This document shows positions 13,059 to 23,767 of a DNA stretch of 64,000 nt, one piece after another; the stretch's first letter is position 1, and the number at the start of each line of letters is the position of its first letter. Made by a program: the position numbers and the translations under genes. Source of the DNA: Azospirillum brasilense (GTDB lineage Bacteria > Pseudomonadota > Alphaproteobacteria > Azospirillales > Azospirillaceae); contig NZ_VITH01000020.1 in the NCBI RefSeq assembly GCF_007827815.1, positions 1 to 64,000 of the forward strand, in the 5' to 3' direction. The notes under the pieces are model-generated. The model was not told the origin of the DNA. It saw only the letters and a list, made by a program, of their open reading frames with translations, and did not search any database.

Positions 13059-13101
13059 GCACGAGATCGTTTCCCGAAGGGTAACGGATCGTACGACCGG
13101 T

Positions 13102-14202
13102 TTACTTGACCTGGGCGTACTGGCCGTTGTTCCAGCGGTACCAGACGTAGGCCGGGGTGGTCACGTCGCCCTTGGCGTCGAAGCCGATCTTGCCGATCAC
13201 CGTGCTGTAGTTGCCCTTGCGGAGAACCTCGGCGACCTTGGCGGCGTCGGTGGAGTTGGCTTGCTTGACCGCGTCCGCCCAGATCTGCAGGGCAGCGTAG
13301 GTGTAGAGGGTGTAGCCCTCCGGCTCGTAACCGGCCTTGCGGAACTTTTCCACGGCGTCCTTGGCTTCCGGCATCTCGCGCGGGTCCGGGCCGAAGGTCA
13401 TCATGGTGTTCTCGCCGGCCGGACCGGTGATCGCCCAATACTCGTTGGTCACCAGCGCGTCGCCCGACACGATCGGGGCGTTCAGACCCTGATCCTTCAT
13501 CTGACGGGCCAGCAGGCCGGCCTCGGTGTGGTAGCCACCGACATAGACGACGTCGACGGCTTCCTGCTTCAGCTTGGACACCAGTGCCGAATAGTCCTTC
13601 TCGCCCGCCGTGTAGGCTTCGTAGATCTTCTCCTTCTGGCCGCCGGCGTTCAGCGCCTTCTGCGTCTCGTCGGCCAGACCCTTACCATAGGCCGACTTGT
13701 CGTGCAGGATGGCGACGTTCTTGCCCTTGTAGTTCTCCAGCAGATATTTGCCGGCGATCTGGCCCTGCTGGTCGTCGCGGCCGCAAACGCGGAAGACGTT
13801 CTTCAGGTTCTGCTCGGTCAGCTTCGGGTTGGTCGAGGCCGGAGAGATCTGCAGGACGCCTTCCTCGGCGTAGACCTGCGAGGCCGGGATCGAGGAGCCC
13901 GAGCAGAAGTGGCCGGCGACGAACTTCACGCCCGCCTTGGCGAGCTGGTTCGCCACGGCGACGGCCTGCTTCGGGTCGCAGGCGTCGTCGCCCACTTCCA
14001 GCTTCAGCTTCTGGCCCAGGACACCGCCGGCGGCGTTGATGTCGGCGACCGCCTGCTCGATGCCCTTCTTCATCTGCTCGCCGAAGGTGGCGTACTGGCC
14101 GGTGATCGGGCCGGCGGTCGCCACCGCGATGTCGGCCTTCGCCACCGAGGCGGTCATAGCGGTCGCCGCAACCGCAACGAGGAGGGAAAGCTTGTAGTTC
14201 AT
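13102..14202 (-). CDS. livK: Branched-chain amino acid ABC transporter, periplasmic binding protein
   Basis: This 366-residue periplasmic protein binds Leu/Ile/Val-type amino acids for the adjacent Liv permease. A signal peptide (about 23 residues, ending at VAKA-DIAV) is followed by a type I periplasmic binding fold: GPITGQYATFGEQMKKG near the N-terminus, the disulfide-type CDPKQAVAVANQL and HFCSGSSIPAS region, ISPASTNPKLTE, and FRVCGRDDQQG. Length and motifs match LivJ/LivK. It is the last gene of the liv cluster, separated from the DUF6867 gene by 173 bases with hairpins, an arrangement that could uncouple its higher expression from the membrane components. A strong terminator follows. Confidence 0.92.
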   Translation of the reverse strand: MNYKLSLLVAVAATAMTASVAKADIAVATAGPITGQYATFGEQMKKGIEQAVADINAAGGVLGQKLKLEVGDDACDPKQAVAVANQLAKAGVKFVAGHFCSGSSIPASQVYAEEGVLQISPASTNPKLTEQNLKNVFRVCGRDDQQGQIAGKYLLENYKGKNVAILHDKSAYGKGLADETQKALNAGGQKEKIYEAYTAGEKDYSALVSKLKQEAVDVVYVGGYHTEAGLLARQMKDQGLNAPIVSGDALVTNEYWAITGPAGENTMMTFGPDPREMPEAKDAVEKFRKAGYEPEGYTLYTYAALQIWADAVKQANSTDAAKVAEVLRKGNYSTVIGKIGFDAKGDVTTPAYVWYRWNNGQYAQVK

Positions 14203-14237
14203 AGTTTCGTTGGCTCCCTGTTATGAGTCGTACGCCG

Positions 14238-14289
14238 GCCCCGCGGGGGCCTTTTCACCGGTCCCCCAAGGGCTGGGGGAGCCGGTGCC
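14238..14289. promoter_or_regulatory. Two hairpins in the leader of the binding-protein gene
   Basis: Within the 173-base gap before the binding-protein gene lie GGCCCC-GCG-GGGGCC and, next to it, a longer stem CACCGG(T)CCCCCA/TGGGGGAGCCGGTG. On the minus strand these precede the start codon by about 35-90 bases. They could stabilise the mRNA or act as a partial terminator/attenuator between permease and binding-protein genes. Function is inferred from position only. Confidence 0.35.
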
Positions 14290-14375
14290 GACAAGGTTCC
14301 ACTATAGTCCGATCATCGCCAAGTGCGACAGTTTCACCCGCGTCCCAGTCCCGATCGGACCCATGGAATTCGCAA

Positions 14376-14734
14376 TCACTGGGCGAGCGTTCCACCGACG
14401 CGTTCGCGCCAGTTGAAGGGCCCGGAACGCTCATACAGCCAAGGATACTGGGACACCATTCGGCGCGCCATCGAAATGCGGTACGTGGTCAGGGTGATCG
14501 CGCCGATCACCAGGGTGTGCACCACGAATCCATACACCGACAGGAGCTGGCCGCCGAACAGGCCCCAGACCAGGAACCGGTCGCCCAAGCCCAGCAGGAC
14601 GGAGTAGGCGATGGCGCTCGACAGCGGCTTCCAGCCCTCGGCCAGGGTCTGGCCGGTCAAAACGCCGCAGCCTCCGAACACCAGGACCGTCAGGCCCAGG
14701 AACACCGGCAGAGAGGATCCGAGAACGCCGTCCA

Positions 14735-14735
<1 letters not shown>
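14376..14735 (-). CDS. DUF6867 small membrane protein of the liv operon
   Basis: This 119-residue protein has three to four hydrophobic spans and conserved-looking stretches GLGDRFLVWGLFGG and SVYGFVVHTLVI, matching the DUF6867 family found beside liv operons in alphaproteobacteria. Its start codon overlaps the livF stop as TGATG, so it is translationally coupled to the transporter. A role as an accessory membrane subunit of the Liv permease is inferred from this context only; no function is established. Confidence 0.75.
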
Positions 14736-15445
<710 letters not shown>

Positions 15446-15448
15446 GGC

Positions 15449-16348
15449 TCAGGCCCCCTCCTCGGCTCGCTTGGCGACCTCCGGCAGGTCGGCCTTGACC
15501 TCCGGCGGCAACTCCTCGTCCTCTTCCTCGCCCAGATAGGCGCGGATGACGGCCGGGTCGTTCTTGACGAAGGCCGGATCACCGTCGGAAATCTTCCGCC
15601 CGTAATCCAGCACCACGACATGGTCGGAAATGGTCATCACCACGCTCATGTCGTGCTCGATCAGCAGCACGCCGATCTTGTGCTCGTCGCGGATGTAGGT
15701 GAGCAGTTCGGCCAGTTCGCCCGACTCGCGCGGGTTGAGGCCCGCCGCCGGCTCGTCCAGGCAGAGCATCACCGGCTCGGTGCACATGGCGCGGGCGATC
15801 TCCAGCCGGCGCTGGGCGCCGTAGGGGAGATTGCCGGCTTCCCAGTCCGCGAATTCCAGCAGGCGGACGCGGTCCAGCCAATATTTGGCCAGTTCGACCG
15901 CCTCCCGCTCCGTCTTGGTGTAGGACGGCAGGCCGAGCAGGCCGGCGATGGAGAATCCCGAGGCGCGGATCAGCTTGTTGTGCTGGGCGACGATCAGGTT
16001 CTCCAGAACGCTCATGCCGCCGAACAGGCGGATGTTCTGGAAGGTGCGGGCGACGCTGGCCTGCTGCGAGATGCGGTAGCCCGGCATCCGCTCCAGCAGG
16101 AACTCCTTCCCGTTGGCGTGGCGCAGCGTCAGCCGGCCCACCGTGGGGGTGTAGAAGCCGGTGATGCAGTTGAACAGCGTGGTCTTGCCGGCGCCGTTCG
16201 GACCGATGATCGCGGTGATCTCACCGTTGCTGGCCGAGAAGGAAACGTCGTTGACCGCCACCAGGCCACCGAAGCGCATGGTGAGGTGTTCGACCGTCAG
16301 CAGGGGCGTGGTGGTCATGGAACGACCCGTCATCACAGTATCTTCCAT
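15449..16348 (-). CDS. livG: Branched-chain amino acid ABC transporter ATPase LivG
   Basis: This 299-residue ATPase has Walker A GPNGAGKTT, the LivG-type insertion with TFQNIRLFGGMSVLENLIVAQ, signature YGAQRRLEIARAM and Walker B VMLCLDEPAAGLNP. The C-terminus is extended by an acidic tail (EEEDEELPPEV region). ATG at 16348 overlaps the livM stop as TGATG, which argues for translational coupling and for this start over the internal ATGs at 16333 and 16318. It works with LivF on the cytoplasmic face of LivH/LivM. Confidence 0.93.
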   Translation of the reverse strand: MEDTVMTGRSMTTTPLLTVEHLTMRFGGLVAVNDVSFSASNGEITAIIGPNGAGKTTLFNCITGFYTPTVGRLTLRHANGKEFLLERMPGYRISQQASVARTFQNIRLFGGMSVLENLIVAQHNKLIRASGFSIAGLLGLPSYTKTEREAVELAKYWLDRVRLLEFADWEAGNLPYGAQRRLEIARAMCTEPVMLCLDEPAAGLNPRESGELAELLTYIRDEHKIGVLLIEHDMSVVMTISDHVVVLDYGRKISDGDPAFVKNDPAVIRAYLGEEEDEELPPEVKADLPEVAKRAEEGA

Positions 16349-17859
16349 CACTTCGCGCTCCCCCCGGCGATGCCCTGGCCGCCGGCGGCGGCGGTGCCCG
16401 CGGCGGGGCCGCCGGCTCCACCCTTGCCGTGCAGGAGGATGGTCGGGTCGCGGTGGGCCAGCAGGCCGCGCGGACGCCACAGCATGATCAGAACCATGCC
16501 CATGCCGAACGTCAGCATGCGGTAGTCGGCCAGTTCACGGAAGGCTTCCGGCAGGCCGATGACCAGAAGGGTCGCCACGACGACGCCGATCTGGCTGCCC
16601 ATGCCGCCCAGCACCACAATGGCGAGGATGATCGCCGATTCGATGAAGGTGAAGCTCTCCGGGCTGATAAAGCCCTGGCGGGTGGCGAAGAAGGAGCCGG
16701 CAAAGCCGCCGAACATCGCCGCGATGGCGAAGGCCGCCAGCTTCATGTTCGTGCGGTTGATGCCCAGGGAGGCGCAGGCGATGTCGTCCTCGCGCAGCGC
16801 TTCCCAGGCACGGCCCAGCGGCAGCTTGCGGACGCGCATGGTGAACAGGTTCACCACCAGGGCCAGCACCAGGATCAGGTAGTAGAGGAAGATGATCCGG
16901 TGCAGCGGGCTGAACTCCAGGCCGAACATCTCGTGGAAGGCCGCGGTGCCCTCCGCCGGGGTCCGCGTGAAGTCGGCGATGCCGAAGAAGCTCGGGCGCG
17001 GAATGCCGGAGATGCCGTTGGGGCCGCCGGTGAACTGGTACCAGTTGATCAGGATGATGCGGATGATCTCGCCGAAGCCCAGCGTCACGATGGCGAAATA
17101 GTCGCCGCGCAGGCGCAGGACCGGGAAGCCCAGCAGAACGCCCGACATCGCCGCCAGGAAGCCGGCCAGCGGCAGGCAGACCCAGAAGCTGAAGCCGAAG
17201 TAATGGGCCAGCAGCGCGTAGGAATAGGCGCCCACCGCGTAGAAGGCCACATAGCCGAGATCGAGCAGGCCGGCGAGGCCGACCACGATGTTCAGCCCCC
17301 AGCCCAGCATGATGTAGGTCAGCAGCAGGATGCCGATGTCCAGCAGCTGGCGGTCGGCCAGCGGCGTGAACGGGAAGGCCAGCGCGACGACGACGGCGAT
17401 CGGGCCGAGCCAGCGCGAGGCGTGCTGCACCTGCGCGGCGATGTGGTCCATCCGCTTGTCGCGCTCCGCCTGCGACAGCTTGGAGCGGCCGGTGCGGATC
17501 GCCAGGATGGCGCGGATCGCGATGACGGCACCGCCGCCGATCAGGATGACCCGCAGGGCCTCCGTCGGCATGGCGATGAAGAAGCCCGCCGCGGTGGCGG
17601 CGGCGGCCAGCACCAGGACGGTGACGGCGTGGCCCTCACGGATCAGGCAGAGGCCGAGGCGGCCGAGGAAGACCAAGCCGACGGCGGCGGCCACCTCGTT
17701 CCAGCGGGTCTCCAGCCCGAGCCCGGTGGGACGGTCCACCGTGCGCAGGCCGACCAGCGGGATCGTCAGGAGAAGGGCGACGAAGGCGGTCATCGCCGCC
17801 TCCTTCAGGATCACGGGCCAGGCGATGGCCCGCGGGGAGGACATGGAAATCGCGGTCAT
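16348..17859 (-). CDS. livM: Branched-chain amino acid ABC transporter permease LivM
   Basis: This 503-residue inner-membrane permease has an N-terminal part of several spans (about residues 20-185) of the long LivM type, then the conserved permease core with LNIVVGLAGLLDLGYVAFYAVGAY, GDYFAIVTLGFGEIIRIIL, the EAA-like LGRAWEALREDDIACASLGI loop contacting the ATPases, and a final VVLGGMGSQIGVVVAT segment. It ends in a Gly/Ala-rich tail with no obvious role. It starts four bases after livH ends and couples into livG. Confidence 0.93.
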   Translation of the reverse strand: MTAISMSSPRAIAWPVILKEAAMTAFVALLLTIPLVGLRTVDRPTGLGLETRWNEVAAAVGLVFLGRLGLCLIREGHAVTVLVLAAAATAAGFFIAMPTEALRVILIGGGAVIAIRAILAIRTGRSKLSQAERDKRMDHIAAQVQHASRWLGPIAVVVALAFPFTPLADRQLLDIGILLLTYIMLGWGLNIVVGLAGLLDLGYVAFYAVGAYSYALLAHYFGFSFWVCLPLAGFLAAMSGVLLGFPVLRLRGDYFAIVTLGFGEIIRIILINWYQFTGGPNGISGIPRPSFFGIADFTRTPAEGTAAFHEMFGLEFSPLHRIIFLYYLILVLALVVNLFTMRVRKLPLGRAWEALREDDIACASLGINRTNMKLAAFAIAAMFGGFAGSFFATRQGFISPESFTFIESAIILAIVVLGGMGSQIGVVVATLLVIGLPEAFRELADYRMLTFGMGMVLIMLWRPRGLLAHRDPTILLHGKGGAGGPAAGTAAAGGQGIAGGSAK

Positions 17860-17863
17860 GGCC

Positions 17864-18769
<906 letters not shown>

Positions 18770-19060
18770 TGTCTTACCTCGCCTCGGCGCGATGCGCAGG
18801 CTTCGGCGAGCGAGACAAGCGCGCTCGTACACCAGTCACGTGAAGTGCCACTCCCCGAATTGGCTTACCCGTGCTCTTGAGCGCGGGGCCAAGATTGTTG
18901 TGTGAGCGGAACGTTAGCCCAGCGGCTCTCAACAGAGCAAGAGGGCAAACCCGCACTCTATCTGCGGTAATACCAATTTTCCGAGAATTTGCAATATCGA
19001 TTCATGTCAGTTCCGTGAACTTTGCGCTTGCGTTCTACCATAGCGAATGCACCGCATGAA
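18770..19060. other. Upstream region of the liv operon
   Basis: These 290 bases between the liv operon start and the next terminator hold no supported gene. The part around 18,960-19,060 is AT-rich relative to the window and is the likely promoter zone for livH. I could not assign exact -35/-10 elements or an Lrp-type site with confidence. Confidence 0.4.
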
Positions 19061-19091
19061 AAAACCCTCTTCACTGTGGTGAAGAGGGTTT
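19061..19091 (-). terminator. Rho-independent terminator
   Basis: A perfect 13-pair stem (AAACCCTCTTCAC/GTGAAGAGGGTTT, loop of four) is followed on the minus strand by six T. It lies about 80 bases past the stop of the exported Ala/Lys-rich protein gene and separates it from the liv operon. Confidence 0.85.
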
Positions 19092-19169
19092 CGCAACAAC
19101 TGTGCCACTGCTGCGATGCATGATGCCGGTCCGGCTATGACCTCCGGCATCACCATCGATACTGGCCGG

Positions 19170-19976
19170 TCAGCGCTTGGCGGAGACCACCTGCGCCTTC
19201 GCCGGGTCCTTGGGCTTTCCAGGGGCCTTGGCCGTCGCCTTGCCGGTCGACTTGGACGGCGCCGCCGCGCTGCCACTGCGCGAGGCCGGGGCCTGGGCCA
19301 CGTCGTAATTCACGTCCGGGTTGCTGACGACCTGCACGTCGCACAGCGGCTTTGACGACAAATGCATCAGGCCGGCGCTTTTTTCATCGCCGGTCAGGAC
19401 GCGAAGGTCGTCCGCCGTCAGATCCATCGCCGCCTTGGACCGGTCCACGAAATTGGCGCAATAGAGACCGGTGCCGATCACCGCGGCGCGGCGGCTGACC
19501 TCGTTCGCCAGCTCGGTGCGGAACATGTCGAACTGCCGCGTCGCGTTGCCGCCGCCCTTCTTGCGGAAGTGGTCGATCATCGACGCTTCCGAGTTGGAGA
19601 TCAGCGAGCGGTTCTTGACCGTGAAGTCCTGGTACAGGTTGAACGGCTTCTTGTCCGGATTCACCTGCTGGCAGGTCAGCCCGACCACCATCATCTCGGT
19701 GTGCATGCGGATGGTCTGCTCCGCGGCGTGCTCGGCGCGGCTGTAGCAGGCGCCGGGCTTCGTCGCGGCGGCTTTGGCCGTGGTGCTCTTGGCGGCGGTG
19801 CTCTTGGCGGCGGCCGGCTTCGCGGTGGCCTTCGCAGCCGTCTTTTCAGCGGGCTTCGCCGCCTCCTTGGCGACGGCCGGCAGCGCGGCGCCGGCGAACA
19901 GCACGGCAAGGCCGACGGCGGCGGCGCTGCGCAAGGTGAAGGAAGGAATGCGATGGGCGGCGCGCTGGCGATTCAT
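19170..19976 (-). CDS. Exported protein of unknown function with Ala/Lys-rich low-complexity ends
   Basis: This 268-residue protein starts with a basic leader and hydrophobic stretch (LRSAAAVGLAVLFAGAALPAVA), consistent with a signal peptide. Residues about 38-75 are an Ala/Lys/Thr/Pro-rich linker, then a folded domain of about 140 residues with four cysteines (ACYSRAEHA, GLTCQQV, GLYCANFV, PLCDVQ) that could form two disulfides, then another Ala/Lys/Pro/Ser-rich tail. I recognise no family. The cysteine pattern and export suggest a periplasmic or surface protein; the basic flanks could bind an anionic partner. It is monocistronic with a strong terminator. Confidence 0.75.
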   Translation of the reverse strand: MNRQRAAHRIPSFTLRSAAAVGLAVLFAGAALPAVAKEAAKPAEKTAAKATAKPAAAKSTAAKSTTAKAAATKPGACYSRAEHAAEQTIRMHTEMMVVGLTCQQVNPDKKPFNLYQDFTVKNRSLISNSEASMIDHFRKKGGGNATRQFDMFRTELANEVSRRAAVIGTGLYCANFVDRSKAAMDLTADDLRVLTGDEKSAGLMHLSSKPLCDVQVVSNPDVNYDVAQAPASRSGSAAAPSKSTGKATAKAPGKPKDPAKAQVVSAKR

Positions 19977-20232
19977 CGTTGGTCCGGCTCCGGTGGCCCT
20001 GATTGACGGGCGGAATCCGACGGATCACGCCCTCTCCTTCGCTGGTTCTACAAGATCCCGGCAGACGGTCAACCCATATCGCCCGCGCAAAGACCATTTG
20101 TCCCAACCTGTGGCGCGACCGTCGCCGGAAAGGCCGGACGGTTGCTTGGCTTGCGGGGTGCCGGTCTTTCCCAGTATTGCAACAGCACCGGCGTCCGTCT
20201 GTGACGCGGGCCACAGATCAGGGCATTTTCCC

Positions 20233-21195
20233 ATGAAAGGCACCGGCGGCCTCCTCCCGGCCATCCGCATCGGCATCGACCTCGGCGGCACCAAGACGGA
20301 GGGGATCGCGCTCGGCGCGGCCGGCGCGGAGCACGCCCGCTTCCGCGTCCCCTCCCCGCGCGGCGACTACGACGCGACGGTGCGGACCATCGTCGATCTG
20401 GTGGCGCGGCTGGAAAGCGCGACGGGATCGGCGGGCGCCACCGTCGGAATCGGCATTCCCGGCGCCATCTCCCCGGCGACCGGGCTGGTGAAGAACGCCA
20501 ACTCGACCTGGCTCATCGGCAAGGCCTTCGACCGCGACCTGGCCGCGGCGCTGCAGCGGCCGGTGCGAGTCGAGAACGACGCCAACTGTCTGGCCGTCTC
20601 GGAGGCGGCGGACGGGGCCGGGGCCGGCTGCGGCGTGGTCTTCGCGGCGATCCTCGGCACCGGCTGCGGAGCGGGAATCGTCGTGGACGGGCGTCCTCTG
20701 GGCGGCCGCAACGCCGTCGGCGGCGAGTGGGGGCACAATCCCCTGCCCTGGCCGACCGACGACGAGCGGCCCGGACCGACCTGCTACTGCGGCAAGTCCG
20801 GCTGTCTGGAGACCTTCGTGTCCGGCCCCGCGGCCGCCGCCGACCATTGCCGGGCCACCGGCGCGGACCTGACGGTGGAGGCCATCGCCGCGCAGGCGGA
20901 GCGCGGCGATGCCGCCGCCCGCGCCACCCTCGACCGGCTGGTCGACCGGCTGGGGCGCGGGCTGGCGGGGATCATCAATGTGCTGGACCCGGACGTCATC
21001 GTGCTGGGCGGCGGGCTGTCGAACCTGGAGTTCCTCTACACCGCCCTTCCCCCGGCCATTGCCCGCTGGGCCTTCACGGACAGCCTGGACACGCCGATCC
21101 GCCGGGCCGCCCACGGCGATTCGAGCGGAGTCCGCGGGGCCGCCTGGCTGTGGCGGCCCGAGGAGGCCGTGGCTGGCGATCGAAGCCGCGGCTAG
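20233..21195 (+). CDS. ROK-family sugar kinase (fructokinase / N-acetylglucosamine kinase-like)
   Basis: This 320-residue kinase phosphorylates a free hexose with ATP. The N-terminal phosphate-1 motif is IGIDLGGTKTEGIAL, the sugar-binding region has VENDANCLAVSEA with the catalytic Asp, and the ROK zinc motif appears as the EWGHNPLPWP segment followed by CYCGKSGCLETFVSG. GGGLSN near residue 265 is part of the adenosine site. The combination resembles the Mak fructokinase branch; substrate remains uncertain. ATG at 20233 starts just before the fold and discards a long upstream frame without homology. Its stop overlaps that of the convergent gene by three bases. Confidence 0.88.
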   Translation: MKGTGGLLPAIRIGIDLGGTKTEGIALGAAGAEHARFRVPSPRGDYDATVRTIVDLVARLESATGSAGATVGIGIPGAISPATGLVKNANSTWLIGKAFDRDLAAALQRPVRVENDANCLAVSEAADGAGAGCGVVFAAILGTGCGAGIVVDGRPLGGRNAVGGEWGHNPLPWPTDDERPGPTCYCGKSGCLETFVSGPAAAADHCRATGADLTVEAIAAQAERGDAAARATLDRLVDRLGRGLAGIINVLDPDVIVLGGGLSNLEFLYTALPPAIARWAFTDSLDTPIRRAAHGDSSGVRGAAWLWRPEEAVAGDRSRG

Positions 21196-21587
21196 CGATC
21201 GAAGTTGTATTCCGGATTGAGCGTCACCTCGCGCGGGGTGCCCGGCACGTTGTCGCCGCCGCCGCCCCGCCGCGCCGCCGCAGCGGCGCCACGCGCGTCG
21301 CGGACCGGCGGGGTCAGCGAATTGGTCCGGGAATAGGAGGGGGTGGCGCGGGCCGGATCGGTGCCGTAGCCGCGCGAACCGGCGCGGAACTGCTCGCCGT
21401 TGCCCATGGCGCCCCAATGGGACGGCCGCGGGCCGGGAACCGGCTGGGCCTCCTCCATGCGGCGCATGTAGGGTCCGGTCGGCACCATCTCCTCATACAC
21501 CCAGGAAGGGTATTCCTGCCTCTGCGCTTCGGCGGGTGCGGCGTAGGCCAGCACCGCGAGGGTCGCTACAGTCATCGTTCGAAGCAT
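21192..21587 (-). CDS. Exported small protein of unknown function
   Basis: This 131-residue protein has a clear signal peptide (MLRTMTVATLAVLAYAAPAEA, cleavage before QRQEYP). The mature part is rich in Pro, Gly, Arg and Tyr and looks largely disordered, with a YPSWVYEEMVPTGPYMRRMEE segment near its N-terminus that is the most conserved-looking part. No family is recognised. ATG at 21587 is chosen for the signal peptide; a longer frame to 21650 adds a basic leader. It is tail-to-tail with the ROK kinase gene. Confidence 0.6.
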   Translation of the reverse strand: MLRTMTVATLAVLAYAAPAEAQRQEYPSWVYEEMVPTGPYMRRMEEAQPVPGPRPSHWGAMGNGEQFRAGSRGYGTDPARATPSYSRTNSLTPPVRDARGAAAAARRGGGGDNVPGTPREVTLNPEYNFDR

Positions 21588-21730
21588 GACACGGCGGCCT
21601 TCCATCCTTTTGCGTGTGGAAGACCGATTCCGCCGGACGCGGCCGCTCATGTCCAGGGGGGAGGCGGGTTACTCAGCCCGCAGTCTCCATCTGGCAACCT
21701 CCATCGGACGGACACCCCATTCCGGCTCGT

Positions 21731-23416
21731 TCAGGGGCGCGCCGCGCCATAGAGCGTCAGGGTAAGCCGCTTGCCGGTGTTGTAGTTGAAGCCGGCAAAA
21801 CGGCCGAGCTGGACCGGCTCCGCCCCCTTCAACGCGGCGCGGAACTCCGCCTCCTCCCGGTCGGTCACCAGGGCCAACCCGCAGGACGGATTCTCCGCCA
21901 GATGGGCAGCGGCGCCCGTCCCATGGGTCAGGCGCGTGCCGGTCCCCAGCAGGAAGACGAGGCTGGGCTCCGAATAGCCGGCGGAGGCGACCACGCTGTC
22001 GGCGCAGGGCCGCGCCGCCGCGACCGTCCGCGCCGCTTGGCGGCTGATCCACACGCCGTCGATGCCCGGCAGGACCGCACCGTAGGTTCCGGCGTACAGC
22101 ACCGCCGCCGCCGCCAGACCCGCCGCGAACCCCGGCGTCTCCCGGCGCTGGGCGAACAGGCGCACGGCCAGCGCGTACAGCACGAGAACCACCGGCAGCA
22201 TGGCGACCGCCACCGGATCGACGCGCCCGTCCACCAGATAGGGAATCACCGCGACCGCAATGGTCAGCGCGCCGAATCCGACAGCCCCGAGAACGGTGGC
22301 GACCGAGAACAGGCCCCAGCGCGGCGCGTCGGCGCGGCGCAGGAAATGCTCACGCGCCGCGGCGGCGGTGAGGATGGCGATGGCCGGGAAGACCGGCAGC
22401 GTGTAGTGCAGCAGCTTGGTCGGCACCGCCTCGAAGACCAGCCAGCTCGGGATGATCCAGGCGACGCAGAAGCGCACGGCGTCCGCCACCGGCCCGCCGC
22501 CCTTGCGGTGGCGCCACGCCCAGGGAGCGGCCAGCATCGCCAGGAAGGACCAGGGAGCGAAGGTCACCCAGAAGGTGCCGAGGTAATAGCCGGGCGGCAA
22601 TCCCTTCGCCTCCTGCCCGCCGACGACCTTGCCCATCATGTCGTGGCCGACCGATTCCGCGAAGAAGGCGCCCTTGGTCTTCACCGTGATGGCGATCAGC
22701 CAGGGCGCGGCGATGGCGACCACGATGGCGAGGCCGACCAGCGGGCGCAGCCGCTTCAGCCAGCCGGCCCGGCGGTCGAGCACCGCCAGCACCAGCGCCG
22801 TGGTGCCGGACACCAGGAGGACGATGGGACCCTTGATGAGGATGCCCACGCCCGCGGCGATCCAGAAGGCGAGCGGCGCCGCCCAGCCGGAGCGCTCCGC
22901 GTGGCGGTTCAGGTAGAGGCTGGCCAGGGCCGCCTGTCCGATGACGATGGTCGAGAGCAGCACCGCGTCGGTCTTCGCCATGCGGGCCTCGACTCCCAGC
23001 ACGACGCAGGAGGCCATCATCAGCCCGGCGAGGAAGCCGACCGTCCCGCCGAACATCCGCGCCCCGGTCCAGGCCGTCGCCAGCACCGCCAGCACCGCCC
23101 CGAGCAGCGAGGGAATGCGGAAGGTCCAGATCTCCTTTGGCACTCCGCCGGGCCCTTCGACCAGCCGGGTCGCCGCGGTTTGCAGCCAGTAGATGCCGAC
23201 CGGCTTCTTGTGGCGCGCCTCGTCCTGGAAGCGGATGTCGACATAGTCGCCGCTTTCCAGCATCTGGTGCGACGCCTGGGCGAAGCGCGCCTCGTCGCGG
23301 TCGAAGGGCGGCAGATCAAAGAAGCCGGGCAGGAACAGCAGGACGCTGATCACCGCCAGCGCCAGATAGGCCAGGACCGGCAGGCGGCCGGCCTCGGCGT
23401 TCGGCACCGCGCTCAT
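21731..23416 (-). CDS. ArnT-like glycosyltransferase (GT39/GT83 family)
   Basis: This 561-residue inner-membrane protein should transfer a sugar from a polyprenyl phosphate carrier to an envelope lipid or protein. About a dozen hydrophobic spans are visible; the first periplasmic loop carries the acidic motif FDRDEARFAQASHQMLESGD, with the catalytic Asp/Glu typical of PMT/ArnT enzymes, and RHKKPVGIYWLQ matches the ArnT conserved HKPPL-type segment. A soluble C-terminal domain of about 110 residues follows the last span. It overlaps the LAB_N gene by four bases and forms a three-gene unit with it and a GT2 gene, a set-up resembling lipid A sugar modification. Donor and acceptor are unknown. 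Confidence 0.85.
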   Translation of the reverse strand: MSAVPNAEAGRLPVLAYLALAVISVLLFLPGFFDLPPFDRDEARFAQASHQMLESGDYVDIRFQDEARHKKPVGIYWLQTAATRLVEGPGGVPKEIWTFRIPSLLGAVLAVLATAWTGARMFGGTVGFLAGLMMASCVVLGVEARMAKTDAVLLSTIVIGQAALASLYLNRHAERSGWAAPLAFWIAAGVGILIKGPIVLLVSGTTALVLAVLDRRAGWLKRLRPLVGLAIVVAIAAPWLIAITVKTKGAFFAESVGHDMMGKVVGGQEAKGLPPGYYLGTFWVTFAPWSFLAMLAAPWAWRHRKGGGPVADAVRFCVAWIIPSWLVFEAVPTKLLHYTLPVFPAIAILTAAAAREHFLRRADAPRWGLFSVATVLGAVGFGALTIAVAVIPYLVDGRVDPVAVAMLPVVLVLYALAVRLFAQRRETPGFAAGLAAAAVLYAGTYGAVLPGIDGVWISRQAARTVAAARPCADSVVASAGYSEPSLVFLLGTGTRLTHGTGAAAHLAENPSCGLALVTDREEAEFRAALKGAEPVQLGRFAGFNYNTGKRLTLTLYGAARP

Positions 23417-23736
23417 GGAGCGCCCGCCGCGCCGCCGTTCCGGCGGTTGTTCAGGACGAAGTAGAGGTTCCGGAAATAGATGATGAGGCCCAGCCCCTGC
23501 CCGAACATGAACACCGGATCACCCCGCTGGATCGAATAGGCCAACAAAAGAACCCCGCCGCCGATCGAGAAATACCAGAAGAGATCCGGCACGATGCTGC
23601 GCCGGGCGCGCTCGCTGGCGATCCATTGGACGACGAAGCGCATCATGAAGAGCATCTGCGCGAAAAAGCCGACGCCGACCCAGATCAGGTCGGCGCTGCT
23701 TTGGCTCTGGTACCAGGCGATGGCGCGTTCGAGCAT
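23413..23736 (-). CDS. LAB_N-domain small membrane protein (lipid-A-disaccharide synthase N-terminal-like)
   Basis: This 107-residue protein has three hydrophobic spans and the LAB_N signature: VGFFAQMLFMMRFVVQWIASE with an invariant-looking QW, FWYFSIGGGVLLLAYSI, and GQGLGLIIYFRNLYFV. Despite the family name it lacks any LpxB catalytic part and cannot make lipid A disaccharide. Its place between a polyprenyl-phosphate-type GT2 gene and an ArnT-like gene suggests it serves that pathway, possibly moving the lipid-linked sugar across the membrane as ArnE/ArnF do; this is inference. The overlap with the downstream gene implies coupling. Confidence 0.85.
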   Translation of the reverse strand: MLERAIAWYQSQSSADLIWVGVGFFAQMLFMMRFVVQWIASERARRSIVPDLFWYFSIGGGVLLLAYSIQRGDPVFMFGQGLGLIIYFRNLYFVLNNRRNGGAAGAP

Positions 23737-23767
23737 CGGGCGGCGACCGGTCCGGATGGAGAGGGGG

